Source of the DNA: Choanephora cucurbitarum
Taxonomy: Eukaryota; Mucoromycota; Mucoromycetes; Mucorales; Choanephoraceae
Direction: 5' to 3'
DNA length: 39,520 nucleotides
NCBI GenBank assembly: GCA_025331435.1
Contig: JAIWNI010000165.1
Location: 1 to 39,520, forward strand
The translations under genes and the position numbers were made by a program. The notes beneath the pieces were generated by a model. That model did no database searches, was not told the origin of the DNA, and saw only the letters and a program-made list of their open reading frames with translations. The number at the start of each line of letters is the position of its first letter. The first letter of the stretch is position 1. Below, piece by piece: positions 20,812 to 31,300 of the stretch.

Positions 20812-21818
20812 ATGTCTCATTTCAGCGATAAAATCGATTCTCTTTTGAGAGGTACTAGAAAAACTGAAGATGAAGCCTCAGAGATCAAAATGCATGTGGA
20901 GCAATTAGAAGCTCGCTTTGAGGAACGTATCAATCAGCTGTTCACCATGGTTGAAAGAAACAATGAGATTTTGAAAAAGCTTGTTGTAGTTGAAGGTAAA
21001 TTAACATATTTTTGAAATGATCTATAGTTAACCATAATCCATATATTTCAATAGATAAAGAACGATCTGAATTTGTAGGCAATCAATTAGAGGTTACCGT
21101 TTTGCCTGCTTGTTTGATATCGAGACTTCACATAAAGGACATGCATGGCGATTCAAATACACCATTAAATCGCTTTAAATATTTTTTGATCTCATGTTTC
21201 GGCGATAGCATTAACCCGGATGTAAGCATCAACTCTACCGATACAGCAAAAAAGGAAGCAATGATGAAATTGCATCTATCAACTTTGGAGTAGTTGAGCA
21301 AGGTGGTACTAGCCGACTTGTTATACCAAGTTCATGAAAAGGAACCTGAGCTCAAGGTTAAAACTTGGACGCAAATACCGCTCAAATACAAACTGGCAGC
21401 CTATGATGATCTTCGGTATTTGGGTAACGTTTACCGTATACCAATTAATAGAAGTAGGGTTAATTGGCTCAAAGACGATTTGATATCATACTATTTCAGA
21501 AACAAAAAACCTGATCAGTTGGTAAACTCTCATTTAACGTCCTCAGTTTATTCAAATGCTAATTTGCTTGTCTTTCAGAGCTCAAAATCCAAGACTGCTG
21601 AAGGATCAAATCCAGCCAAAGGTAGGCAGCCTGTAGAAGGCTTGCGTGCTGTTGTTCTCGGTGGAAATATTCCACCTCATTTGGCCACGGTTGATTTGGA
21701 TGATAGTGAATTAGATCCTGACTTAGCAGCTACCATTTTTAATTCAGCTGTCATGCAACAAGGTGATAAAAGACCATTTGATTATGCAGAAAGTGAGGGA
21801 TCCAACAAGATGAGGTAA
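20812..21818 (+). pseudogene. Two-exon coiled-coil protein of unknown function, internal TAG
   Basis: I do not recognise this gene. Exon 1 (20812-20995) starts at an ATG in an A-rich context (CTACAAAATG). It encodes a heptad-like, charged helix (about residues 10-60, with EASEIKMHVEQLEARFEERI) of coiled-coil character. A 59-nt GT-AG intron (20996-21054) joins it in frame to exon 2. Exon 2 runs to a TAG at 21291-21293; the same frame stays open to TAA at 21816-21818, so the stop looks like a lesion within one protein of about 315 residues. The second part has a compact segment (LLYQVHEKEPELKVKTWTQI, then RSRVNWLKDDLISYYF) that could be a small helical, perhaps DNA-binding, domain, then an acidic, polar tail. 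An unnoticed small intron could remove the TAG, but I see no good splice pair. Host gene or transposon accessory gene are both possible. Confidence 0.6.
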
Positions 21819-24532
21819 TTCAATGTGAACCGTCATGGTTTGCTATTATACTAATATCTCTTATATGATAGTCGTACACAAAATGCTTTTGCGGAATAAA
21901 CTTTTTTCTCTTCTTGCCTTAAACTTCTAAGCTGCCACTTATTATAACACTTTTTCATTCATTCTATCCTTCAACTCTATTTTAAAATGATAAAATGACT
22001 GTTTTATGAGCTTTAGTATTCTCATATTTCGTATCAAAACCACTTAATATAAGACGTCAACTGATCCAAACTGTCATTCATAATCTCAAGCTTGAACTGT
22101 CAACTTTTATATTCCTATTAGCAAACATGGTAGAAACGTCTACTTCGATATCTGGGCTACTTTTTTATTGTGTATTCTCTTGCATGTCAACAACAACTAT
22201 CTGTGATGAGTTGTCCAAACACCAATCAGTAAAAATAGTCAATTCTTTTTTTTTGTGATAAGCTTCCTGAACTTTTCTTTTGTTTCTACCTCGCTTTTCA
22301 TAACACTTGAGTCATGTTGGCACTTGGCTCTTTACCTCATGTTATGATTCCAGACTATTTAAGCCACTTGGTCCTACAATACAGTTATTTTTCCTAAACG
22401 TTTTATCCAATTAAGTTTCAGAAACTCTTATACTCCCTTAAAACGAGTCTCACTAGACCGAAATGAATTCATATTTTTTTCTTTTCTCTTTCTCGCCTAA
22501 TAATTCATTTAATATTATTAAACCAGCGAACAACCTAAGTCGCTTGTCAATGAACAGCTTTGCTTTTGAGAGTTTTTGTACAAATACAACACACGATACG
22601 CATATATACAGCTTTACAATCTAAGTCTCTCTCTTGCCACACAGCATCGAGATTCGAATATCATAAAAGCCAGAATAAACGAGTAACAGCACTACGCAAT
22701 AATAAGCAATGGCGTGAATAGTACTATTCTGAATTCAAAAGCTAAGTGGAAGGATTTTGTTGGTGTCAACAGGTACTTCAATATACACTTTTTCGATCAA
22801 CACCTGTCAGGCTTATGCTGACGTCTATTCTCAACTTAATGGTAGTGGCTGGCAATCGTACAAAACCTCGCCATTGGGTAAGAACCATAGATAATTTTGG
22901 CTGGAATAAAGACAAAGGTGTTTGATGATATACCGCTTGAATCACCAGACTGATTGAGATTATTTGGATTCATGGGTAGAAGAAAGATTTGTTTTCAGTG
23001 TTATATGCAACTGGTGTCTATAACATATTTGGCTAAAAGTAGGGATTAGTGAAACGCATTAGAGCGAATGGTTTCAGACGCCAATGATACTGGAAATAGC
23101 ATTAATTAGTGTCGTAAATATGTCTTTTGATATCAATCAAAGTAAATGTTAGTCGGTAAGGATGATTTAGTCTTTTAAATCTTCCGTTGCATTGTTCCGC
23201 AAAATAAGTATATAAATCAATCTTGTTGCGAAAGATTCAAATCAGTAAAAAAGTAAACCTCTTGATCTTTACGCATGGTGCTGAATATCAAAGACGTCCA
23301 AATATTGAAAATATTCTGCTAAGAGCAAGTGTTATTAATTGTTATCTTAGAAGAGTTGTTATCAGGACGGATATAAGTTATATTTGTGATCAACTAAAAT
23401 GAGCAGTTTGTTCATCTCGTTCAGGGTTACATCTATCTGAAAAAAGTTAACTTTCAACTCGTTTTTTCTTTTGCGATGCGAATTCAATTACGCTTTTCTC
23501 TTTATTCTCTTAAGGTCAATATCATTTTCACTATATAAGTACGATTACTATAAGCTTTCAAACGGCTATAACGATAACTTTTCAGCCTTTCATAACTGCA
23601 CTTGATACAGTTATCTTCGTCTACTCTGAAGGATTCTTTCCAATATACTTTTCTTTATTCCTTTGTCTTTTAAAGTCTGTACTGCTTACACTCTTCTACT
23701 CTCTATATTTGACTGAAGCAAGTGATGACTCACCATGTTGAAGATCTTTTATTTAACCAGAATCACGTTTTTTCGCTTACTTATGACTTCGTTGTATACA
23801 CCTCTACATCAGCTTCCGGTTTTATAGAGCACCCTTTCGACTCATCAAACTTGTAGAATTTAGGATATCAACAAGCCACATCAATTTATCTACAAAGCTT
23901 CGTCTTGTGAATGAGTCAACCATCCTGATGCTACTCATGAAAATTACTCGCTGATTTAACTGCCTTAAAAACTTGAGTCAAAAGGCTACTTCTCAATGAG
24001 CTACAAAAGCCTTTACTAATGTCCTTTAAATATACCTTCATGTTGCTTCTTCAATAAGCATCAACAGCTCTTCACGTCGCGCAAAGAGACCTTCGCTTCA
24101 ATTTATATGTTTTTGTTTTGCTTGTTTTTTCCTGTGCATCTACATGGTTCTCTTCATTTCAACTTGGCTACACAAAAAAATAAATAGATAAATACCCTTG
24201 CCTTTCTAGATCTCCCGATCTTCTTTTTCACTGCTTTACTTTCTTACTTTGTACATCGTTGTACTTCTTTTTAAATTTTGCTTTATTTCCCTCACAAAAA
24301 TTAATGCATTCTTATTCGTCAAATCCTTTCACACAATTAAATCCATCCCCCAACTGCCTTATATAGATTTACTCTTTTGGAAACACTAATTTTTACTCAC
24401 CCCCCATAATTGCATTTAAATTCACGATTGATTTCCAAACTTTTTTTCTAGCTTTTTGATTCATTTTGGCTAAAACTCTTTTAAATTGAGACATAAAGCA
24501 AATTTTATTTTTGGAAAGAAGACGGTTAAATG
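21819..24532. other. 2.7 kb without a gene; long pyrimidine-rich stretch
   Basis: No coding frame of note occurs. The + strand from about 22240 to 24480 is markedly rich in C and T, with many TCTT, CTTT and TTTTCT words and few long purine runs except local A stretches. Nothing here resembles an RNA gene or a terminal repeat by eye. Confidence 0.5.
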
Positions 24533-24804
24533 GGGGTTCATGAACACCGGTTACAATTTGAGCTAGTTGGATAGTAGAAAGCGTCGGGGTTCGAAAAATA
24601 CTGATTTCCCTTTATAGAAGTAAGTAGGAGTCGAGAAAATTGAGTTTGAATATTTGTTGTACGTCTGTATGTTATCTTTTTGATATACGAAAAAGCTTTT
24701 GTGAATAGCGCAGCCGGTAGCGCGCATGCTGTCTACACTTAATATCGCTGGTTCGAACCCTGGCAGAAGACTTCAACTTTTTGCATTTTTGTAATTTTGT
24801 GTGT
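24533..24804 (+). repeat. Left terminal inverted repeat, 272 bp
   Basis: The arm starts with four G of a five-G run and contains the palindrome-like GGTTCATGAAC, GGGGTTCGAAAAA, and the tRNA-like segment. It ends TTTTGTAATTTTGTGTGT. Homology to the right arm stops sharply after GTGTGT. Confidence 0.9.
24700..24782 (+). ncRNA. tRNA-derived Pol III promoter-like segment (left arm)
   Basis: An A-box match TAGCGCAGCCGG (24706-24717) is followed 32 nt later by a consensus B box GGTTCGAACCC (24750-24760), which is tRNA spacing. The D arm is recognisable (GCGC...GCGC), but the anticodon and T stems do not pair fully. This is therefore a tRNA-derived head, as in SINEs, and not a functional tRNA. A T5 run (24778-24782), the usual Pol III stop, follows within 20 nt of the B box. 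Transcription would run toward the centre of the element. Confidence 0.55.
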
Positions 24805-25629
24805 TCAAATCGACCTGTTACCTTTTTTAACGCACTTCTCTTTTTGTTTAACTTCCGATCATAACATAGGAAATTTCACTATCATTTAAGTTATATGAAT
24901 TTGATCAACACGCAATAGGCTTAGGAAAAGCTTAAATTTAAATCTATTGAAGCACTATTCGGTTAGTTACATAGTGTCGATAAGTAGTATTTATACAAAT
25001 CCTTCCGCTGAAATGAAGTCATGACAGAACTGCAAGACATGTACAAGCTGGTATACTCTTTGAATGTCTATTACAGCTAAGTAGAATGCAACTTGGATCT
25101 AATTAATTTAAAATTATGATGTTACTTCAATCTAAACGGACTAAATTATACTAAGTTGACTTTTGGAAGCCTACTGTTAAGAGTGGAACAAAGCTTCGAA
25201 AAACTGATGTTCTTTTAATTTCACCTAAAAATTATCCTCTACTGTTTTAATAATGTTAACACCTATTGGCACATGAAAGATGAAAATTTGAGATAGATTT
25301 CTAATTGACTTTATTATCGTAGAAACAAGTACTTGACGTTTTCATATATTTAAAAGAAATTGCAATACTTAAGGTGGCTTAACTATCTCTATGATAGATT
25401 ACAAAGTATGGAAGTATAAGAAGACCATACACTTTGTGGATATATAATTCAAGGTGACCAGAAAAAATTAACTTTAAGACTGCAATTAAAATAGCTTGTA
25501 AGTCAATACATACAAATCTATAATTAACCTTCAATGGACCTATTTGATAAAACTAATTTAGAGTAACAAAAACGATGATTGATGACTCAAGATTAGGCTC
25601 TCAAAAAGTATCTAAAGCGAAGTACCTGG

Positions 25630-25901
25630 ACACACAAAATTACAAAAATGCAAAAAGTTGATGTGTTCTGCCAGGGTTCGAACCAGCGATGTTAAGTGTA
25701 GACAGGATGCGCGCTACCGGCTGCGCTATTCACAAAAGCTTTTTCGTATATCAAAAAGATAACATACAGACGTACAACAAATATTCAAACTCAATTTTCT
25801 CGACCCCTACTTACTTCTATAAAGGGAAATCAGTATTTTTCGAACCCCGACGCTTTCTACTATCCAACTAGCTCAAATTGTAACCGGTGTTCATGAACCC
25901 C
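25630..25901 (-). repeat. Right terminal inverted repeat, 272 bp
   Basis: Reverse complement of 24533-24804. Visible differences include CATCCTG for CATGCTG, AACATCG for AATATCG, and GAACACATC for GAAGACTTC next to the tRNA-like part. It ends at CATGAACCCC, 47 bp before the left LTR of the second gypsy element. Confidence 0.9.
25652..25734 (-). ncRNA. tRNA-derived Pol III promoter-like segment (right arm)
   Basis: On the minus strand the A box (complement of 25717-25728) and B box (complement of 25674-25684) are unchanged relative to the left arm, although bases between them differ. The T5 run is the complement of 25652-25656. Its direction is inward, facing the left copy. Confidence 0.55.
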
Positions 25902-25921
25902 AAGAGATCCCTCCTGTACCC

Positions 25922-25947
25922 CTCCCGTAGAATTTGGGCTACGGGAG
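25922..25947. other. Perfect 9-bp stem-loop between the inverted-repeat element and the LTR
   Basis: CTCCCGTAG (25922-25930) and CTACGGGAG (25939-25947) are perfect reverse complements around the loop AATTTGGG. The hairpin ends one base before the TGTC start of the LTR at 25949. No equivalent sits beside the right LTR. Confidence 0.7.
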
Positions 25948-25948
25948 A

Positions 25949-26305
25949 TGTCCTCTGAGTTGTAGTATTGGACTTTGCGAATACTGGAGAGATGCCTGCG
26001 TTTCTACGCAACTGGAATGTGAACAAGAAGCGCAAGTTCAAGCCTAAACCTAGCAGTAACAGCCCGGCCAAGCGGCTCGTCGGTCCGGTCCGGATTCATC
26101 TTTTGATAATATAAAAAGGCTGTAATATAGATGTTGATAGATCCTTATCTTTTAATATCTCTATTTCAGGTAACATGATACATACATTTATTCATATAAA
26201 TAAAGAACATCTTTTAATATCTCTGTATTACAGTGATCACAGTGTATCAGTTTCACAGGTGTAATAGTTGAATCATTAAGCCCTCATACTCACGTGAAGC
26301 TGACA
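25949..26305 (+). repeat. 5' LTR of the second gypsy element
   Basis: This LTR matches 32555-32938 from base 25968 to 26305 and ends CTGACA. The first 20 bp (TGTC...) align only loosely because about 27 bp present in the right LTR are missing here. It contains TATAAAAAGG at 26110-26119 and AATAAA near 26199. In the part that overlaps the pol frame, an open frame related to the pol tail can be read (WNVNKKRKFKPKP). Confidence 0.85.
26110..26119 (+). promoter_or_regulatory. TATA box in the 5' LTR
   Basis: TATAAAAAGG is a close match to the TATA consensus. It is conserved at the same place in the right LTR (32742-32751), just after the stop codon of the pol frame in that copy. Confidence 0.6.
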
Positions 26306-26514
26306 ACTTGTAGCATCTCTGCATATTTTTTTGTTCCTGCTGTTGTCTATTTTTTTTCTCACTCTCTGCTATCCATTTGCTGGTACTTTCCGTATTCTCG
26401 TACTGTTTATTTCATCTGGTGTCTATCACTGTTTGCAAAAATTATCGATGGCTGTCATCACTGAATTTCTCTCTCTTTCTCTCTCTGTTATTATCCTCTC
26501 ATACCTAATTTGAC
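26306..26514 (+). other. Leader of the second gypsy element with a weak primer-binding-site candidate
   Basis: Two bases after the LTR end comes TTGTAGCATC, which matches the start of a fungal initiator-Met primer-binding site (TGGTAGCA) at seven of eight positions and then diverges. The rest is pyrimidine-rich, with a CT microsatellite (about 26469-26487), up to the gag ATG at 26515. Confidence 0.4.
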
Positions 26515-28398
26515 ATGGACAACCCTCATCAATCTAACCAAGAATCAAATGTTCACCCTGCTGTTATTGATTTTGTTACTCAACTGACCAGGGTACTACA
26601 TTCTCACACCAATGACTCATCTCAAAATATCTTGGCCAAGCCACCGTCCATCCAATTACAACGACCTGACTCTTATGATGGCAGCCGTAACGTGTGGAAG
26701 TTAGATGGTTGGCTTCGGTCGATTAAACGACTCAAAAAACACTACTCATGGGATGACATCCAAACCTTCCGCTTTGCTAGTACCTTACTTTCTGGTCGCG
26801 TAGAAGCTTGGTTTTCCAGTCAAGAAACCAATGGTACTGGTCCCACCGATTGGTCCTCCTTTAAACAACTGTTGATCACCACATTCCGTCCTGCCAATGC
26901 AGAGGATATGGTGTGTGATCGTTTTTACAAAACTCGTCAAACCTCATCAATTTAAGCCTATGTTGATACGTTCATGGATATATCTATGTTGTTGAAATCG
27001 TCTGATCTCACCGCTCAACAAGTCATGGATCGATTTCTCGTTGATCTCTTTTTTCGTGGTCTTCGTGACATCGAACTCATCCAACGTATTCGTGGTATAA
27101 GTATTGAGAATCGCACATTGGAACGTGTATTGCGTGAGGCCTTAGACTTTGAAGCTGCTCACCACCCATCTGTGCAATCCACTGCTCAAACCTTTATTCG
27201 TCATTTGTCTGGCAACTCTGGTACTATCGCTGAATCTCCTCAATTCATTGATGATCCAATGGATTGCGATGTTCTCCACTCCCGCCGCTATCAGTCAAGT
27301 TCTTCTGGTACCAATCATAAGGACAATCGTACGTCGCGCGGTTCCTCCTTCAACGATACTTGCCACTACTGCTCTCGTAAAGGCCCTAAGATCACTGACT
27401 ACCGTACTCGTGTCAAAAATCTGTCTAACTTTGAGTCAAAAATGAATGAAAAGTATCATAGCAATCAAGGAAGCAACAGTGGTGGCTTTACTGGTGCCGT
27501 TAATAAGTCTGCCTCCCTTAACGCTATCGACACCACCACTACTGAAGTTGATGATGATCGTACTCATCAACCTAAGTCTATCATTACTAATAAAGTAACC
27601 AATTCATCATCCTATTTACCCGCTGTTCCGCCTGAGTCTCGGCATAATGAAGTCATTCTGACTGATTTTAAGCCTGTTCTAAATTGTGGAAATAAGCTGA
27701 ACACTCAGTCTACTTCCCTTTCATTTGCAATTAGTACTATGAGTTCTTTGAACGATATACCGCATCTACCTATTGAAGTAGTACCCATTCAGATGTCAGG
27801 TATTCCTTCTCAATTAAGAGAGATCAACCATGATCATAATCTGAACCGTTCGTCTATTGCATTAGATGCAGTTCGCTTGTCCCATTTGAACACTGTGGTA
27901 TCCTGTAATCTTCCTCTCTATCATGGTGTAGTCATGTCGTCTGGTGGTTCCCCGTTGGACATACATGTACTCATCGATAACGGTGCTAGTGAGAATTATG
28001 TCTCACCTCATCTTTCTAAGATGTTAGAAGGTACGCATCATCATGTCTGTGGACGTGAAGTGGAGACTGCAGGAGGTAACACCTCTCCTATTTCAGAACG
28101 CGTGGAATTCAACCTTGACTTGCAAGGACACTCCAGTATCATGTCTGCTTTTGTCTTCGATACCAAATTTGATATCATCTTAGGTCGTTCGTGGCTAAAA
28201 GAACCCAAGCCCAAAGTGAACTGGCTTAATGATTCTTGGTCGGTATCTTGCTGCCTTGACGTGGGTGCTAATGGGGTCATCCTCCTAATAAATGATCGAT
28301 TAGATGGTAATACAGAAGACATAGTGGCTTCTAGGGCTCTTAACGATTTGATATCCAAGAACCAAGTTAAAAAAGGCCGTGAAAAAAGAAGGCGCTGA
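26515..28398 (+). pseudogene. Gag and aspartic protease region, one in-frame stop and degenerate zinc knuckle
   Basis: The capsid domain (about 26680-27160) has the retrotransposon gag pattern with VWKLDGWLRSIKRLKK and RVEAWFSSQE. A TAA at 26953-26955 interrupts it; the same frame continues with AYVDTFMDISM. The zinc knuckle near 27361-27405 reads CHYCSRKGPKITDYR: the His and last Cys of CX2CX4HX4C are replaced by Pro and Tyr, so it could not bind zinc normally. The protease motif DNGASENYVS lies near 27976-28005, with IILGRSWL as the flap-side motif near 28170. The frame stops at 28396-28398, just after a run of six A (28369-28374), where the pol frame continues one base out of register. A one-base insertion beside that run is the simplest explanation. 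Confidence 0.85.
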
Positions 28399-31300
28399 TG
28401 TTTGTTTCCTTTACTTAATGGACGATACATCTTTCTCTACCTCCTCGATAAATAATGATTTATCCTTTTGGTCTCGATTACCTAGGGAATTTCCTTCTGT
28501 GTTCTTGAATACACTTCCTGGCTTACCACCAGAAAGAGGTGTACAATATGTAATAATTACAGGCGATGCCAAGCCACTGAATAGGATGCTATTTCGAATG
28601 AGTCCAGCTGAGCTCAACGAACTCAGCAAGCAATTGAAAGAACTTCTGTCTTTAAGACTGACACGTCGCAGTAGTTCTCCTTGGGGGTCACCAGTGTTGC
28701 TTGTTAAAAAGAAAGATGGCTCAATGCGCATGTGTATTGACTATCGTGCTATCAACTCTTTAACAAAACGAAATGCAACCCCTCTACCACGAATTGATGA
28801 GTGTTTAGACCACCTTCAGGGTGCCTCATTTTTTACCACTTCGGACCTCAAATCTGGGTACCATCAGATTCGTGTACAAGACTCCGATATACCTAAAACT
28901 GCTTTTAACACGCGGTAAGGTAAGTTTGAGTTTCTAGTTCTGCCCTTTGGTCTTAGCAATGCACCTCCAACCTTCCAATCAATGATGAATCAGGTCCTGA
29001 ATGGTTGTATTGATCGTTTTGCCTTAGTATATCTCGATGACATACTGATTTTTAGCAAGACTGAAGACGACCATAAGCGTCACGTGGTAGAAATTCTCAA
29101 GCGATTACAAGAAGCTAAACTAATATTCAATGTCAAGAAGTGTACGTTTGCTGCTCGCGAAATCGAGTTTTTAGGATTCAAAATCAGTGCTAGTTGTATT
29201 TTACCATCTGACTTCAAGGTGAAAGCAATCCATAACTGGCCTCGCCCACCAATGTACAAGAAGTACGACAGTTCATAGGTTTAGCACAACACTACCGCAG
29301 GTTCTGTCCTAACTTTAGCTCAATTGCAACACCATTCACAGAGCTTACTCATGGCACCGGTGCGAAGAAGCGCGCTATAGTTTGGAATGAGAAGTGTGAG
29401 GAAAGTTTTATCAAACTCAAAGCCTTACTTACCTCACCACCCGTCCTTCGACTACCAAACCTTGATCTGCCTTTTCGCATCGAAACAGATGCTAGTGACT
29501 TTGGCGTTGGTGCGGTTTTGCTTCAACCAGACAATAAAACAAACACCTGGGCTCCCGTTGCATACGAGTCGCGTAAGCTGTCCTTTGCTGAGCAAAAGTT
29601 TCCTGCGCAAGAGCGAGAACTGATTGTCATCATTCACGCGCTGCGTACCTGGGGATGTTCAGTAGACGGTTGTAAAGCAGGCTACACCATTTTATGTGTT
29701 CATAAATCTCTCTTGTATTTCCAGTCGCAATCAAAACCAACCAGTAGGCTGGTGAGGTGGATTGCAGAATACGAGCTTCACTCCCCTAAAGTGCAATATA
29801 AACCAGGGAAAGAGAATGCTGTCGCTGACGTCTTGTCTCGTAGTGCTGAACTCGCCGATCATCCTCTCGTTAACTCATTGGAACTAGACTTTTTATACGC
29901 CACATGGGATCAGTTGTCTCCAGAGCTTAAAGCAAACTGGCCTCTATTGTATTTAAAAGAAGAAAACATAGCCAAGCTCAAGTCAAAACAACTGAAAGAC
30001 CATATTGAATCTCAAAGACCTCACTTCTCTGTTCGTCAACACCGAGTCTACCGCAAGGTGACTCTGAAGAGGAGGGAGAAAGACAACCAGACTACCGAAG
30101 TTAAAGAAGTTCGGTTTGTACCATTTGAGGACAGAGCTGACTGGGTCAAAAAATACCACTATAGATTCGGACACGCTGGCTTCAAGACAATGATGCACCT
30201 AATGGAGTCCCCCTATTGGTGGCCGTCCATGAAGAAGGACGTACAAGAATGTTTAAAGACATGTCCCCAATGTCAAGTGAATAGTACGCGAACCAAAGCT
30301 CATCAAGATGTGATACACCCATTACCTGTCCCCAAAGCTTTTGAGCGATGGCATCTTGACTTTGTAACAGAGTTACTCACTACCATCAACAGAAACAAAT
30401 GGCTGCTTACCGCGGTGGACTCACTCACTGACTGGCTCATTGCTAAAGCCATACCCATAACCTTTCAAGAGGCCGTAGCCGACTTTATATACCAAGAGAT
30501 CGTGATGAGATTTGGTTGCCCAGCCGAGATAGTCACTGACCGTGGAGCGAACTTCACAAGTGGTATGGTAGAAGCCTACCTGAAGCGCGTAGGTAATAAT
30601 CATAGATTGACTTCAGCTTTCCATTCTCAAACAAACAATAAAGTTGAAAGGTATAAAGGTACACGCAAACAGATGCTCAGAAAGTACGTGAATGGTGCCA
30701 TCCATCGATGGGATGACTTTGTCCAAGCTGCTTTGTAGGCCACTCGGGTTCGTGAGCACAGTACCACTGGGTACTTACCATTTTATCTAGTTTATGGTCG
30801 TGAACCACGCCTTCCTGGAAGACGAGGCACAACCGTACTTAAATCGAGCAGCCAAAGCAGATTCTCGTACCGTTGCTGACATCACTTCCCGTGAGCTTGA
30901 AGAATTAGGGTAGCATAGGGCAGCCGCAGAGTTCAGGTTGAAGGCCATAGCTGATAAAGACAAAGAAAGGTGGGATGCCTATATCAAGAAAGTCTCGTTT
31001 GAGCCTGGCGACTTAGTGATGCTATCGCATGAAGAGCGATACGGACTTGAACCTAGGTTCAAAGGACCCTACGTGGTGGTTGCTGCATATCCCGAGTATG
31101 GTATCTACCGATTAGAGACAATGGCAGGTGAGCCCCTACAGTCATTGGTACATACTGATAGACTCAAGGCAGCTGAAGGCAAACAGTATGATAAATCCTG
31201 GTATGACCCCACTGCTTCTCGTAGGACCGTAAGAGAGGCATTAAAGAATACAAGTCTTCAACAAGACTATATTGACCCTATCGCTCCTGTTAGTACCTCT

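Larger units (their letters stand above)
24533..25901. mobile_element. Non-autonomous inverted-repeat element with tRNA-like Pol III boxes
   Basis: Two 272-bp arms, 24533-24804 and 25630-25901, are reverse complements with only a handful of mismatches (about 97 percent identity by eye, no indel seen). They enclose about 825 bp without a coding frame. Outer ends read GGGGTTCATGAACACCGG and its complement. Each arm contains a tRNA-like A box and B box. I see no target duplication: the flanks are TAAATG on the left and AAGAG on the right. Possible readings are a foldback or MITE-like DNA element that captured a tRNA-derived sequence, or two SINE copies in inverted orientation. Equal arm length and shared outer ends favour a single inverted-repeat element. 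Confidence 0.75.

Noticed and set aside
24700..24775. Functional tRNA gene
   Set aside because: The A and B boxes are good, but the anticodon and T stems do not pair properly, so only a tRNA-derived promoter is supported.
25689..25871. Open frame of about 60 codons in the right inverted-repeat arm
   Set aside because: It overlaps the tRNA-like segment and is not kept open as a protein in the left arm's context.
28369..28398. Programmed frameshift between gag-protease and pol at the A6 run
   Set aside because: The shift needed is +1, while an A-run heptamer promotes -1. Several plain lesions exist in the same element, so a one-base insertion is simpler.
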